Source: Saliniramus fredricksonii (GTDB lineage: Bacteria; Pseudomonadota; Alphaproteobacteria; Rhizobiales; Beijerinckiaceae). Taken from it: a DNA stretch of 64,000 nt. Under the pieces are notes generated by a model. That model was not told the origin of the DNA. It did not search any database and was given only the letters and a program-made list of their open reading frames with translations. Where the stretch lies: assembly GCF_900094735.1 (NCBI RefSeq), contig NZ_FMBM01000001.1:744001-808000 (forward strand), read 5' to 3'. Shown piece after piece: positions 45,985 to 58,592 of this stretch. The position numbers and the translations under genes are program-made. Position 1 is the stretch's first letter. Each line of letters begins with the position of its first letter.

Positions 45985-46257
45985 CTATCCGCGCAGGGTC
46001 AGGCCCGGATGCTCGATCATGAAATGCCGCAGGGCCGCGACGAGCTGGCGGGCATGGGCGACATCATGGCGGCGCACCGCGGCACGGATATCGTCGATCA
46101 TCATGTCGCGAATGCGCTGCGCCCCGTGCTGCTCGTGCAGCAGATAGGCGCCGAGCGTCACCGCCACCATGTCGGGAAGATGTTCATGCTCGGCAATCGC
46201 GGCAACCTCCTCCGCTGTGAGATCACAAAGCGCGATGCAATCTTCGAGGGTGATCAT
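45985..46257 (-). CDS. Small conserved-looking protein of unknown function
   Basis: A 90-residue acidic/histidine-rich protein, mostly helical (LTAEEVAAIAEHEHLPDMVA, then RIRDMMIDDIRAAVRRH). The ATG at 46257 has GGAGGA 4 bp upstream, which decides against the longer open frame. It has no membrane segment or known motif. It is convergent with the NtrC-type regulator and divergent from the Panacea gene. Codon use fits the genome, so I treat it as a real gene. Confidence 0.7.
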   Translation of the reverse strand: MITLEDCIALCDLTAEEVAAIAEHEHLPDMVAVTLGAYLLHEQHGAQRIRDMMIDDIRAAVRRHDVAHARQLVAALRHFMIEHPGLTLRG

Positions 46258-46565
46258 GGCGTCCTCCCTGTTTCCCGTTCCGGCCCTCGCTCCGCCGGGC
46301 GGATAGCCCGCTGACGCAACGATGCCGCTCCAGAGCGCCCCCGCTTCTCTTGCATGGTTGCGATTGTCGGGCCTCGGCACCTTCGACGCAATCATGTGAT
46401 CATAGGATGAAATGCAGGTGCCGACCTTGACCTGTCTCAAGCCTAAAAGAGAACGGCCAAAGGTTGACAAATGGCGGATGTCACGTCGTCGACTTGCAAG
46501 CGATTCGCCCTGATTCTATATCTGCGTCTCGTGATTTGCCCGGCCACATACCAGAGGAGGAGAGA
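46258..46565. other. Intergenic region between the 90-residue gene and the Panacea gene
   Basis: About 308 bp. It contains the candidate promoter at 46494–46522 and otherwise no gene. The GC content drops towards its right end, as in the following two genes. Confidence 0.5.
46494..46522 (+). promoter_or_regulatory. Candidate sigma70 promoter of the Panacea operon
   Basis: TTGCAA (46494–46499) and TATATC (46517–46522) are separated by 17 bp, about 44 bp before the ATG. A TTGACA at 46464 has no matching -10. It is assigned by eye only. Confidence 0.4.
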
Positions 46566-47066
46566 ATGGGAGGCCACGACGCACGCGCCATCGCCAATCA
46601 CATCCTCGACATGGCGAAGGAACACGGTCGCGAGATCACCGTGATGCAGCTCCTGAAGCTGATCTACATCGCCAATGGCTGGTCCTGGGCCCTGCTCGGC
46701 AAGCCGCTCGTCCGGGATCCGGTGGAGGCCTGGCAATACGGGCCGGTTTATCCTTCCGTATATCGTGACTTCAGGAGGTTCGGAGGGCAACCGATACGTG
46801 AGAAGAGTGCCATGTTGAACGGTGCCCTGCCTTACAGCTGCCGACTCGATGATCAGGAGCGTGAATTACTCGATTCGACGGTGAGACACTACGGCGGCCT
46901 TCATGCCTTTCGCCTTTCGGAGATGACACATGAGCCGGGTACACCCTGGTCACAGATCCGGGAAGGGAATGGCGCCTATACTGAGATTCCACAGAAACTG
47001 ATCAGGGCACATTTCGAGACATTGCGTGATGAGCGAAGACAAAGAGAGCAAGAAAAACAAAAATAG
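46566..47066 (+). CDS. Panacea-domain protein (DUF4065), likely antitoxin
   Basis: A 166-residue protein with the Panacea/SocA-like signature: VMQLLKLIYIANGWSWALLG and EAWQYGPVYPSVYRDFRRFG (residues about 25–75). Panacea proteins are known from phage-like genes, GepA/SocA proteolytic adaptors and the PanAT toxin–antitoxin family, where this domain neutralises many unrelated toxins. The ATG at 46566 has a strong GGAGGAGAG site. The downstream membrane-protein gene starts 38 bp before its stop, so the two are coupled. I infer the antitoxin role from this pairing. Confidence 0.85.
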   Translation: MGGHDARAIANHILDMAKEHGREITVMQLLKLIYIANGWSWALLGKPLVRDPVEAWQYGPVYPSVYRDFRRFGGQPIREKSAMLNGALPYSCRLDDQERELLDSTVRHYGGLHAFRLSEMTHEPGTPWSQIREGNGAYTEIPQKLIRAHFETLRDERRQREQEKQK

Positions 47067-47553
47067 CACGATTGGGGCCTTCATCGCTGAAGAGGCGGAA
47101 AAGTGGGATGCAAAGAACTTTGATAACAATGATTACCTAAAGGAATTAGAGTACAAAGTATCTAAGCTTGAGTTTTTGCTTGAGGAATCATCAAAAAATA
47201 AGGACTACATTCAAGTATTAAGCGAATATACAAAAGAATTAAAGTCAGAAACCCGATTCTATAAATGGATGCGTATCTTCATGATTGCGTTTTCTCTAAT
47301 TTTTGTTATATTTCTTCTGTCCCTCCTCGTGTGTGTCGTATTCTACCATCAGATATTATTCTACTTCCAAGGGCCATATTTCCGTAGTTCGCTTGTAATA
47401 GCGATCATTGGCGGTAGCGTCGTGATCACGTCTTTGATTTTGCGCGGAGTATTCCGCCTCGCGACGGAGCGACATGCAGACGAAGAATTCCCACCGCACA
47501 TCGAGAAAATGATCAACGCTGCGAATGCGATGAATCGATCTCAAACCAGCTGA
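47029..47553 (+). CDS. Two-helix membrane protein, candidate toxin of a PanAT pair
   Basis: A 174-residue protein with no family I can name. Residues 1–80 are very charged and Lys/Glu-rich, with a predicted coiled coil (NDYLKELEYKVSKLEFLLEE). Two membrane helices follow (about 83–110 and 122–143) and a short cytoplasmic tail ends it. It is far more AT-rich than the genome around it (AAA, AAT and TTT codons are common), a sign of recent transfer. It overlaps the Panacea gene by 38 bp. A membrane-acting toxin is the best guess; a simple membrane partner is the alternative. Confidence 0.75.
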   Translation: MSEDKESKKNKNSTIGAFIAEEAEKWDAKNFDNNDYLKELEYKVSKLEFLLEESSKNKDYIQVLSEYTKELKSETRFYKWMRIFMIAFSLIFVIFLLSLLVCVVFYHQILFYFQGPYFRSSLVIAIIGGSVVITSLILRGVFRLATERHADEEFPPHIEKMINAANAMNRSQTS

Positions 47554-47563
47554 CCCGCCCACC

Positions 47564-50374
<2,811 letters not shown>

Positions 50375-50455
50375 CACGTCCTCCCGACGCCCAACACGCG
50401 ACGAAGCCGCTTCGCCTAGCGTAGACGCGCATCAGAACAACGTTGCAGGCGCGCG

Positions 50456-51166
50456 TCAAGATGAACCGCGCGCACCATCGAGCGCTTCGCGCAGAAAACG
50501 GAACCCGTCCTCGCTGGCCCAGTCGGCATAACCGCGCAGAATGGCGAGTTCGCAATTGTTGGGCCCGAAGATCACGGTCGTGGGCAGGCCGACAACATGG
50601 CCCGAGCGCTGCATCGTCTGCAGCAATATCCCGTCGTTTTCGGCATGGTAGCGCAGATCGTCGATGCCGTGTTCCTCGAGCCAGGCGCGGGGCTTGTCGA
50701 GATTGCGGGTGTCGACATTGATCGCCACCACCTCGAAATCATCGCCGCCGAATTCCGTCTGCACGGTATTGAGCGCCGGCATCTCCTCGCGACAGGGCGC
50801 GCACCAGGTGGCCCAGAAATTCACCAGTACGGTGCGCCCGGTGAAATCCGCAAGCGTCAGCGTCTCACCATCGGGCCCCGTGAATTCCATCTCCGGCGGC
50901 AGGCGCGGCACGGAATGGACGTTCACCGCCGCCACCTCGCCGCGCGCATGCGGCGCCAGCGCCTCGACGATTGGCACGGAGGGCGCGCAGGCCTCAGCCA
51001 CCGCCTCGCCGCCGGGGGAGAGCAGGGTATAGGCGACACCCGCCGCGCCGGCGAGCAGGGCCAGCGCGATCAACGCTTTCGGGACCTTGCCCCGCCCGGA
51101 AGCAGGCGCTATCGCTTGATCAGGATCACCGGCGGGGCGGTTCGGGTCGTCATTGTGCATCGTCAT
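50456..51166 (-). CDS. TlpA-like membrane-anchored thioredoxin
   Basis: A 236-residue protein. An N-terminal membrane anchor ([20 protein letters not shown]) is followed by a periplasmic thioredoxin domain with the redox centre WATWCAPC and the late cis-proline in [11 protein letters not shown]. TlpA-type proteins reduce substrates for cytochrome oxidase or cytochrome c assembly. The open frame runs much further upstream, but that part is antisense to argH; the ATG at 51166 (or 51184) fits the domain. It is divergent from argH with about 40 bp between starts, a usual TlpA–ArgH pairing in alphaproteobacteria. Confidence 0.88.
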   Translation of the reverse strand: MTMHNDDPNRPAGDPDQAIAPASGRGKVPKALIALALLAGAAGVAYTLLSPGGEAVAEACAPSVPIVEALAPHARGEVAAVNVHSVPRLPPEMEFTGPDGETLTLADFTGRTVLVNFWATWCAPCREEMPALNTVQTEFGGDDFEVVAINVDTRNLDKPRAWLEEHGIDDLRYHAENDGILLQTMQRSGHVVGLPTTVIFGPNNCELAILRGYADWASEDGFRFLREALDGARGSS

Positions 51167-51205
51167 CGTCGATTTCACCGTCATTCCATCAAGAGGGGCC
51201 AGCAC

Positions 51206-52597
51206 GTGAGCAATCGGATGTGGGGCGGACGCTATGCCAGCGGACCCGCCGAGATCATGGAGGAGATCAACGCCTCCATCGACTTCGACAAGCGCATGGC
51301 GCGCCAGGACATCCAGGGCTCGCTTGCCCATGCGGCGATGCTGGCCGAGACCGGCATCCTCTCCCGTGAGGATGTGGCCGCGATTTCGGGCGGACTCAAG
51401 ACCGTATTCGAGGAAATCGAAGCGGGATCGTTCACGTTCTCGCGCGCGCTCGAAGACATTCACATGAATATCGAATCGCGTCTGAAGGATCTGATCGGCC
51501 CTGTGGCCGGGCGCCTCCATACGGGCCGCTCGCGCAACGACCAGGTCGCGACCGACAACAGACTCTGGGTGCGCGACACGATCGACACCCTCGATGCGCA
51601 GATCCGGGATCTGCAAATGGCACTCGCCGAGAAGGCCCATGGCTTCGCCGGCGCGGTGATGCCCGGCTTCACGCATCTGCAATCGGCCCAGCCCGTGACT
51701 TTCGGCCATCATCTGCTTGCCTATGTCGAGATGCTGGGCCGTGATCGCGGACGGCTCGCGGATGCGCGCAAGCGCCTCAACGAATGCCCGCTCGGCGCGG
51801 CGGCCCTGGCCGGCACCTCCTTCCCGATCGATCGCGAGATGACGGCGAAGGCGCTGGGTTTCGATCGGCCCACGGCGAATTCGCTCGATTCGGTGGCCGA
51901 TCGCGATTTTGCTCTTGAGACGCTTTCGGCCGCTTCGATCTGCGCCGTGCATCTGTCACGCTTTTCCGAAGAGATCGTGCTCTGGATGACGCCGCAATTC
52001 GCCTTCATCCGGCTTTCCGACAAGTTCACCACCGGCTCCTCGATCATGCCGCAGAAGAAGAACCCGGATGCGGCGGAACTGATTCGCGGCAAGTCCGGGC
52101 GCATCTTCGGCGCGCTGCAGGCGCTGCTCGTGGTGATGAAGGGCCTGCCGCTGACCTATTCCAAGGACATGCAGGAAGACAAGGAAGGCATGTTCGACGC
52201 CCTGCAATCGCTCTCGCTCTGCCTCGCGGCGATGACGGGCATGGTGCATGACATGGAGCCCGATACCAGGGCGATGAAGCGCTGGGCCGGGGCGGGTTTT
52301 TCCACCGCGACCGATCTCGCCGACTGGCTGGTGCGCGTCCTCGACATGCCCTTCCGCGACGCCCACCACGTCACCGGGCGCCTCGTCGCCATGGCCGAGG
52401 CGCAGAAGACCGGGCTGGAAAAGCTCTCGCTCGCCCAGATGCAATCGGTCGAGCCGCGCATCACCGACGAGATCTTCAAGGTACTGGGCGTCGAGCGCTC
52501 GGTGAAGAGCCGCGTGAGCTATGGCGGCACCGCACCGGCCAATGTCAAACGCCAGGCCAGGCGCTGGCTGACGCGGCTGGAGAAGGAAGCCGGGTGA
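51206..52597 (+). CDS. argH: Argininosuccinate lyase
   Basis: A 463-residue enzyme of the fumarase/aspartase superfamily that makes arginine and fumarate from argininosuccinate. It has the family signature [12 protein letters not shown] and [10 protein letters not shown], with the active-site His in HTGRSRND and the flexible Ser loop before MPQKK. The start is the GTG at 51206: AGAGGGG lies 8 bp upstream, and the family begins MSNxMWGGRF. It is the last step of arginine synthesis. Its length is normal. Confidence 0.96.
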   Translation: MSNRMWGGRYASGPAEIMEEINASIDFDKRMARQDIQGSLAHAAMLAETGILSREDVAAISGGLKTVFEEIEAGSFTFSRALEDIHMNIESRLKDLIGPVAGRLHTGRSRNDQVATDNRLWVRDTIDTLDAQIRDLQMALAEKAHGFAGAVMPGFTHLQSAQPVTFGHHLLAYVEMLGRDRGRLADARKRLNECPLGAAALAGTSFPIDREMTAKALGFDRPTANSLDSVADRDFALETLSAASICAVHLSRFSEEIVLWMTPQFAFIRLSDKFTTGSSIMPQKKNPDAAELIRGKSGRIFGALQALLVVMKGLPLTYSKDMQEDKEGMFDALQSLSLCLAAMTGMVHDMEPDTRAMKRWAGAGFSTATDLADWLVRVLDMPFRDAHHVTGRLVAMAEAQKTGLEKLSLAQMQSVEPRITDEIFKVLGVERSVKSRVSYGGTAPANVKRQARRWLTRLEKEAG

Positions 52598-52624
52598 GGC
52601 GGGGAGGCTTTGCGCCGCGCTCCC

Positions 52625-52957
52625 TCAGATGAAAACATCGCCATCGAGCCGATCGATCACTGCCGACACCGCAATGCTGCGGCCATGCCGGATCAGATCG
52701 ACCGGTCGCGTCCCGTCCAGCTGCGGATGGGGCGCATGAAGCCAATGGCGTATCTCGTCCGGAGTGTAATACGCCGCGAGATGCTCGGTGACGTGACCCA
52801 GATCCGCGAGAATAAGCGCATGGCGTGGCGGCTTGGCATGACCACTCTTCCAGCCGGCGAGAGCGGCTATCGGCACTCCGGCAATGGCAGCGATGTCCTC
52901 GTCCGTCAGACCGCCATTCTGCACAAGCGATTTGATCAGAATTTGATCAATATCCAT
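52625..52957 (-). CDS. Helix-turn-helix plus DUF2384-like (MbcA/ParS-type) protein
   Basis: A 110-residue protein. The first half holds a helix-turn-helix-like segment (LTDEDIAAIAGVPIAALAGWK). The second half resembles the toxin-binding domain of Xre–MbcA–ParS antitoxins (IRHWLHAPHPQLDGTRPVDLI). In known systems such antitoxins sit next to a RES-domain toxin, but none is here. Its ATG comes 2 bp after the MFS stop codon, so it is coupled to that gene. It may be a domesticated regulator. Confidence 0.72.
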   Translation of the reverse strand: MDIDQILIKSLVQNGGLTDEDIAAIAGVPIAALAGWKSGHAKPPRHALILADLGHVTEHLAAYYTPDEIRHWLHAPHPQLDGTRPVDLIRHGRSIAVSAVIDRLDGDVFI

Positions 52958-52959
52958 CC

Positions 52960-54348
52960 TCACCCCCCGTTCGCCACACCCGTCACCACCGCCTTCGGCG
53001 CCTCGGGTCGCGGGCCCTTCGGGGCGGGGACGGTGGCGAGCAGGAGGGCGCCGGCGGTCCAGACCAGGACGATGGTGGCCATGCCGGCGCGCTGGCTGTC
53101 GAAGAGCGTCGTGGCCGTGGCGTAGAGCACCGGGCCGAGGAAGGAGATCGACTTGCCGGCCAGGGCATAGAGGCCGAACATTTCCGATTCCATCGCTTGC
53201 GGCGTCAGCCGCGCCATCATCGAGCGGCCTGCCGCCTGGGCGGGGCCGACGAAGATGCCGAGCCCGAGTGCGAGCACGATGAAAGTGGTGATGTCATCGA
53301 CCATCAGGATCGTCACGCCCAGCCCGATCAGGCCGGCAAGCGCGATCAGGATCGTCGCCTTGGGGCCGATCCGGTCATCGACGAAGGCGAAGCTCGCCGC
53401 ACCGAGCCCCGCCGTGACATTGAGGCCGATGGCGAAGATCAGGATCTGGTCGAAGCTCATGCCGAAGGTGCCCGCCGCATAGAGCCCGCCCACGGCAAAC
53501 AGCGTCGAGAGCCCGTCGCGATAAAGCGCCGAGGCGATCAGAAAGCGCACGAGATGCCCCTGATGGCGGATCTGCTTCAACGTGTTCCACAAGACCGCAA
53601 GGCCCCGGGAGACATGTTCGCGCCAGGGCGCCGGACTGGCCTTCGTGTCAGGGGTGAGAAAGAACAGCGGCAAAGAGAAGAGGAAGAACCAGGCCGCCAC
53701 GACCAGCACCGTGGCACGCACGTTCTGCGCGTCATCCGTACCCACCAGTCCGAAGAAGGGCTCCTCGGCCTGAACCAGCAGGACGAGGCACAGCGCCAGC
53801 GCACCGAGCCCGCCCATATAGCCCATGCCCCAGCCCCAGCCGCTGATCCGCCCGGTCATGTGCGGCGGCGCGATCGTCGGCAGCATGGAATTGTAGAATA
53901 CCGTGCCGAGCTCGAAGGCAATCGAGGCGATGATCATCAATGCGAGCGCATAGACCACGAAAGACGCGTCGGGCCGGGCGAAATACAACAGCGCCGTCGC
54001 GATCACGGTGATCATCATGAAGCTGAAAAGCCACGGCTTGCGCCGCCCGCCGCGATCGGCGATCGATCCGAGAATCGGGCTCAGGATCGCCACGGTCAGA
54101 CCCGCAGCGCCGAGCGCATAGCCCCACAGGGCCGCGCCGGCAGTCTCGTCGCCATAGATGCCGCGGGCGAAATAGACCGAGAAGATGAAGGTGCCGATCA
54201 CCGTGTTGAAGGCGGAATTCGCCCAGTCATACAGACACCAGGCCGCGAGGCCCAGGCGGCGACGCCCGCGCTCGGGATCCGGTGCCTGAGGCGGAGCCGC
54301 GTCCTGCTCTGCTGGGTCCTGAATGGATGCGCCGGGGGATTGCGCCAA
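52960..54348 (-). CDS. MFS transporter of the UMF1 (Atg22-like) family
   Basis: A 462-residue protein with 12 predicted helices and the Atg22-like opening WCLYDWANSAFNTVIGTF near residue 38, plus an LGSIADRGGRRKPWL loop between helices 2 and 3. A proline/acidic N-terminal tail of about 30 residues precedes it. The TTG at 54348 is taken as start because GGAG lies 7 bp upstream and no in-frame ATG precedes the first helix. The substrate is unknown; the yeast relative exports amino acids from the vacuole. Confidence 0.85.
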   Translation of the reverse strand: MAQSPGASIQDPAEQDAAPPQAPDPERGRRRLGLAAWCLYDWANSAFNTVIGTFIFSVYFARGIYGDETAGAALWGYALGAAGLTVAILSPILGSIADRGGRRKPWLFSFMMITVIATALLYFARPDASFVVYALALMIIASIAFELGTVFYNSMLPTIAPPHMTGRISGWGWGMGYMGGLGALALCLVLLVQAEEPFFGLVGTDDAQNVRATVLVVAAWFFLFSLPLFFLTPDTKASPAPWREHVSRGLAVLWNTLKQIRHQGHLVRFLIASALYRDGLSTLFAVGGLYAAGTFGMSFDQILIFAIGLNVTAGLGAASFAFVDDRIGPKATILIALAGLIGLGVTILMVDDITTFIVLALGLGIFVGPAQAAGRSMMARLTPQAMESEMFGLYALAGKSISFLGPVLYATATTLFDSQRAGMATIVLVWTAGALLLATVPAPKGPRPEAPKAVVTGVANGG

Positions 54349-54551
54349 GATCTCGCTCCGCTGATTCGTCGTGCCGCAGGCAGCCTACAGCCATTCGCCC
54401 GCCATCGCATCCTGCGCTGCGAACCGGCGACCAAAGCCCAAAAGGCCCTTGCATCGCTGCCTGCGGATTCCGGCATCACGCGGACTGGTCAGGCTGGCCG
54501 GCTTTGTTAAGGTATCACCCTGCCACAGAACCATCGACCGAGGGCAACAGC

Positions 54552-55961
54552 GTGACCGATCTTCTCTCCTTCGACGCCCACGACCTTCTCGCCGGCTATC
54601 GCAACCGCACGATCTCACCGAAAGAGGTTGCGACCACCGTTCTCGATGCGATCGAGGCCCATCAACCGGCGCTCAACGCCTTCGTCTGGATCGACCGCGA
54701 GACGGCGCTCGCAAAGGCGGGCGAATCGGAGGCACGCTGGGTGAAGGGCGAACCCTTGGGCGCCCTCGACGGCCTGCCCATGACGGTCAAGGACAATGTC
54801 GCGCAGGAAGGCTATTCGATGCTGCGCGGTTCGCGCACATCCGCTGACAGTCGAATGGCCTTTTCCGCGCCGGTGGTGGGACGCATGGTCGAGGCCGGGG
54901 CGATTCCGGTCGGGCGCACGACCCTGCCGGAATTCGGCTGGAAGGGTCTCGGCGATTCGCCGCAGCACGGCATCACACGCAATCCCTGGGATACGCGCCA
55001 TACCACCGGCGGCTCCTCGGCCGGGGCGGGTGCCGCCGCCGCGCTCAATCTGGGCGTTCTGCATATCGGCACGGACGGGGCCGGTTCGGTGCGCATTCCG
55101 TCGAGCTTTTGCGGGATCTTCGGGCTGAAACCAAGCTATGGCCGCATACCGGCCTATCCGCCCTCACCTTTCGCGATCGTCTCGCATATCGGGCCGATGA
55201 CGCGCTCGGTGCGCGATGCGGCGCTGATGCTCAGCCTCACCAGCGGCCCTGATCCTCGCGACATCACCGCGATCCACGCGCCCTCACCGGATTTTCGCGT
55301 CGGCCTCGAGGATGGTGTGCGCGGCCTGCGCATCGGCTGGAGCCCGCGACTGGGTTACGTCGAGAATCTCGACCCGGAAGTGGAGGCGATGACGGCGAAG
55401 GCGGCGAAGGTCTTCGAGGAACTCGGCGCGCATGTCGAAGAAGCCGACCCGGATTTCGAGGAACCGATCAGCGTGATCGAGACGCTGTGGTTCGCCGGCG
55501 CCTGGTCGGTGGTGCGCACCATCCCCGAATCGCGCTGGGAGGAACTCGATCCCGGCATGCTCGCCGTCGCCCTGAAGGGCCGCGATATCGCGGCTGCGGA
55601 TTTCGTCATGGCCGCGAGCGCGCGCAACATGGTCTTCTCCGCCATGGACGCCTATCACGACCGCTACGATCTGCTGCTCACGCCGAGCCTCGCCACCACC
55701 GCCATCGAGGCGGGGCACAACACGCCGCCGGACGGACGTTTCGGCGACGACTGGCTCAACTGGGCGCCGTATTCCTATCCCTTCAATCTCAGCCTGCAAC
55801 CCGCCGCCAGCGTGCCCTGCGGGCTCTCGAAGGCCGGGCTCCCGGTCGGCCTCCAGATCGTCGGCCCGATGCTCGCCGATGCCCGCGTCCTCGCCGCCGC
55901 GCGCGCCTTCGAGAGCGCGCGCCCCTGGGAGCGGCTCTCAGCACCGCGTATCCGGCATTGA
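54552..55961 (+). CDS. Amidase (amidase-signature family)
   Basis: A 469-residue hydrolase with the Ser-Ser-Lys triad visible: K80 in DGLPMTVKDN, S155 in TTGGSSAGAG and nucleophile S179 in GTDGAGSVRIPSS. The open frame extends upstream through a stretch antisense to the MFS gene; the GTG at 54552 is the first start that fits the family (start of MTDLLSFDAHDLL). The fold is shared by GatA, but no gatB/gatC is nearby, so it is probably a catabolic amidase of unknown substrate. Confidence 0.9.
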   Translation: MTDLLSFDAHDLLAGYRNRTISPKEVATTVLDAIEAHQPALNAFVWIDRETALAKAGESEARWVKGEPLGALDGLPMTVKDNVAQEGYSMLRGSRTSADSRMAFSAPVVGRMVEAGAIPVGRTTLPEFGWKGLGDSPQHGITRNPWDTRHTTGGSSAGAGAAAALNLGVLHIGTDGAGSVRIPSSFCGIFGLKPSYGRIPAYPPSPFAIVSHIGPMTRSVRDAALMLSLTSGPDPRDITAIHAPSPDFRVGLEDGVRGLRIGWSPRLGYVENLDPEVEAMTAKAAKVFEELGAHVEEADPDFEEPISVIETLWFAGAWSVVRTIPESRWEELDPGMLAVALKGRDIAAADFVMAASARNMVFSAMDAYHDRYDLLLTPSLATTAIEAGHNTPPDGRFGDDWLNWAPYSYPFNLSLQPAASVPCGLSKAGLPVGLQIVGPMLADARVLAAARAFESARPWERLSAPRIRH

Positions 55962-56065
55962 TCGGATGATGCGAACAGCCTGGGCGAATGCGGCAAGGCG
56001 ATTGAACCCGCGCGCGCAAACGCGTATCGCTGGGCGCAGACGGTGAGCATGCAGCGGAACGGATC

Positions 56066-56443
56066 ATGGCGGAGATCGGCGACCGGATCGCGAAAATCGA
56101 AGAGGAGATCATCGATCTCGCCGACCGTGCGGAGAATTGCCGCAAGGTGATGATCGCCGCGCGGATCGGCATCATCGGCGGCGCGGCGGCACTCGCCGCC
56201 TTCATTTTCGGCATCCTGCGCTTCGACGGCCTCGTCTTCGTCGTGGCGGTAACCGCGATCCTCGTCGGAATCGTCACCTACGGCTCCAACAAGTCGACCC
56301 GCGAACAGCTGCTCGCACAGATCGCGGAACGCAAGGCCGTGCGTGCGGCCATGATCGATTCCCTGCGCATGGATACGGTGGTGCCGACATCGCCGCGCCC
56401 CGGTCTGCCGAACGGTCACGGCCCGGCTGGAGGTGCATCGTGA
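56066..56443 (+). CDS. Small two-helix membrane protein
   Basis: A 125-residue protein with a charged helical N-terminus (GDRIAKIEEEIIDLADRAEN), two membrane helices (about 28–47 and 55–70), then a basic helix and a proline-rich tail. It has no known motif. It overlaps maf by 4 bp (GTGA), so it is co-translated with the maf–aroE–coaE–dnaQ series and is likely a genuine conserved protein of these bacteria. Confidence 0.8.
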   Translation: MAEIGDRIAKIEEEIIDLADRAENCRKVMIAARIGIIGGAAALAAFIFGILRFDGLVFVVAVTAILVGIVTYGSNKSTREQLLAQIAERKAVRAAMIDSLRMDTVVPTSPRPGLPNGHGPAGGAS

Positions 56444-57078
56444 GCGATCCCGGCGCCCTGTGGCGCGATCCGCATCCGCTGGTGCTGGCATCAGGCAGCG
56501 CCACACGCAAGGCGCTGCTCGCATCAGCCGGTCTCTCCTGCATCACCCGCCCCGCGGCGATCGACGAGCGTGCCGCCGAGGCGCAGGCGCGCGCGCAGGG
56601 CGCGGATCCGGCGCAACTGGCGCTGCATCTCGCACAGGCCAAGGCGCGGGACGTGTCGGAGGCTCTTGCCGATCACCATCCGCAGGCGATCGTCATCGGC
56701 GCCGACCAGACCCTGGCGCTCGGCGAGACCATCCTGCACAAACCCGCCGACATGCAGGCGTTGCACGACCAGATCGCCCGGCTTTCCGGGCGGAGCCATC
56801 TGCTGCATGCGGGTGTGAGCCTGTGGCGTGGCGGCAAGCCGCTCGCGAGCTTCATCGACAGCGCCACGCTCACCCTGCGCGCGCTCATGCCGGAGCAGAT
56901 TGCGCGCTATTGTGCGCTCGCAGGCGAGGACGCGCTGACGAGCGTGGGCGGCTACAAGCTCGAAGGGGCGGGAATCCATCTGTTCACGCAGGTGGAGGGC
57001 GCCCATTCCACCATTCTCGGCCTGCCGCTGATGCCGCTGCTCGCGGCTTTGCGCGATGAAGGCTGTCTGGCACTGTGA
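56440..57078 (+). CDS. maf: Maf-like nucleoside triphosphate pyrophosphatase
   Basis: A 212-residue Maf/YceF-type protein with the opening HPLVLASGSATRKALL (Ser-Arg-like substrate loop), then IDERAAEA, IGADQTLAL (catalytic Asp region) and SVGGYKLEG. Family members hydrolyse non-canonical or canonical nucleotides and were first described as septation inhibitors. It starts with GTG at 56440, inside the preceding gene's stop. aroE follows 25 bp later. Confidence 0.9.
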   Translation: MSDPGALWRDPHPLVLASGSATRKALLASAGLSCITRPAAIDERAAEAQARAQGADPAQLALHLAQAKARDVSEALADHHPQAIVIGADQTLALGETILHKPADMQALHDQIARLSGRSHLLHAGVSLWRGGKPLASFIDSATLTLRALMPEQIARYCALAGEDALTSVGGYKLEGAGIHLFTQVEGAHSTILGLPLMPLLAALRDEGCLAL

Positions 57079-57103
57079 GGCTGTGCGGCATGAGGAGAAG
57101 ACG

Positions 57104-57964
57104 ATGACCCGCAAGGCCTTCGTGGTCGGCCATCCCATCGCGCATTCGCGCTCACCGCTGATCCACAATCACTGGATCGCCCATTACGGGCTCGATGGTT
57201 CCTACGAGAAGCTGGATGTGGCGCCGGATGATCTCGCGGCGTTTCTCGCGCATTTCCACGAAGACGGCTTCGTCGGCGGCAACGTCACCATCCCCCACAA
57301 GGAAGCCGCCTTTGCCGGCGTGGCGCGGACGACGAAACGGGCCCAGCGCCTCGGGGCGGTGAATACGCTGTGGCGCGAGGGCGGTATATTGTGGGGCGAC
57401 AACACCGATATCACCGGCTATCTCGACAATCTCGACGCCCGATGCGGGCCCGACTGGGCCGCGCGCGCCGGGTCTGCGCTCGTGCTCGGGGCCGGCGGTG
57501 CGGCGCGGGCCGTGGTGGCAGGGCTGATCGAGCGCGGCCTTTCGCCGATATTCCTCGTCAATCGCACGCGCGGGCGGGCCGAGGCACTCACAGATATGTT
57601 CGCCGGCTATGGAAAGAGTGATTCCGCGCTCGGCGTTCACGGTTTCGACGCGATCCCCGAAATCCTGCCCCGGGTCGGGCTGATCGTGAACACCACCGCG
57701 CTCGGCATGAAGGGGCAACCGCCCCTGCCCCTCGATCTCACGCATTGCCGCGATGATGCCATCGTCAGCGATATCGTCTATGTGCCTCTGGAAACACCAT
57801 TTCTTGCCATGGCACGGGCGCGTGGCCTGGCCTGCGTGGACGGTCTCGGCATGTTGCTGCATCAGGCCGTACCCGGTTTCGAACGCTGGTTCGGGGTTCG
57901 CCCGGCGGTCACGCCTGCGCTGCGAGCCTTGGTTGAGGCCGACATTTTAGCCGGCAAAGGATGA
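57104..57964 (+). CDS. aroE: Shikimate dehydrogenase
   Basis: A 286-residue NADP enzyme that reduces 3-dehydroshikimate in aromatic amino-acid synthesis. The shikimate site has [10 protein letters not shown]66 in [10 protein letters not shown] and D102 in DNTDITGY. The nucleotide site is [10 protein letters not shown] (128–137) with NRTRGR as the NADP-selective arginine region. The start at 57104 has GAGGAG upstream. coaE follows with 1 bp between. Confidence 0.95.
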   Translation: MTRKAFVVGHPIAHSRSPLIHNHWIAHYGLDGSYEKLDVAPDDLAAFLAHFHEDGFVGGNVTIPHKEAAFAGVARTTKRAQRLGAVNTLWREGGILWGDNTDITGYLDNLDARCGPDWAARAGSALVLGAGGAARAVVAGLIERGLSPIFLVNRTRGRAEALTDMFAGYGKSDSALGVHGFDAIPEILPRVGLIVNTTALGMKGQPPLPLDLTHCRDDAIVSDIVYVPLETPFLAMARARGLACVDGLGMLLHQAVPGFERWFGVRPAVTPALRALVEADILAGKG

Positions 57965-57965
57965 G

Positions 57966-58592
57966 ATGATGACCTTCGTGCTCGGCCTCACCGGTTCGAT
58001 CGGCATGGGCAAATCCACCACGGCGGATCTGTTTCGCGAAGCCGGCTGCCCCGTCCATGATGCGGATGCCACAGTGCATGATCTCTATGGCGCGGAAGCC
58101 GTTGCTCCCGTCGAGGCCGCCTTTCCCGGCACGGCATGCGAGGGGCGCATCGACCGGATGCTGCTCGGCGAGCGTGTGATCGGTGACGATGCCGCGATGA
58201 AGCGACTCGAGGCGATCGTACATCCGCTGGTGGCGGCGCGGCGCGATAGCTTCCTCGCGCGGGCGCGCGCTGCCCGCGCCCCCATCGCCGTTCTCGACAT
58301 TCCGCTGCTTTTCGAGACCGGGGGCGAGCGCCATTGCGACGCCATCGTCGTGGTCAGCGCGCCGGAAGCGGTGCAGCGCGAACGTGTTCTGGCGCGTCAG
58401 GGAATGAGTCCGGAGCGTTTCGAGCAGATCCTGGCGCGGCAATTGCCCGATGCGCAGAAGCGGGCGCGGGCGCATTTCATTGTGGATACGAGCCGCGGCA
58501 TCCCTGCCGCGCGGGCCCAGGTTCGCGATATCATGCGCGCGCTCGCAGGCCGGCACGGTCGGGCGCGGGCGCGAGGATCGCCGCAAGGATAA
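57966..58592 (+). CDS. coaE: Dephospho-CoA kinase
   Basis: A 208-residue P-loop kinase performing the last step of coenzyme A synthesis. It has the P-loop [12 protein letters not shown] (residues 7–18), [10 protein letters not shown] and the lid [14 protein letters not shown]. Length is normal; the last 12 or so residues are extra Arg/Gly-rich and run into a 12-bp tandem repeat. Two adjacent ATGs (57966 and 57969) are possible. It sits between aroE and dnaQ, the usual alphaproteobacterial order. Confidence 0.94.
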   Translation: MMTFVLGLTGSIGMGKSTTADLFREAGCPVHDADATVHDLYGAEAVAPVEAAFPGTACEGRIDRMLLGERVIGDDAAMKRLEAIVHPLVAARRDSFLARARAARAPIAVLDIPLLFETGGERHCDAIVVVSAPEAVQRERVLARQGMSPERFEQILARQLPDAQKRARAHFIVDTSRGIPAARAQVRDIMRALAGRHGRARARGSPQG

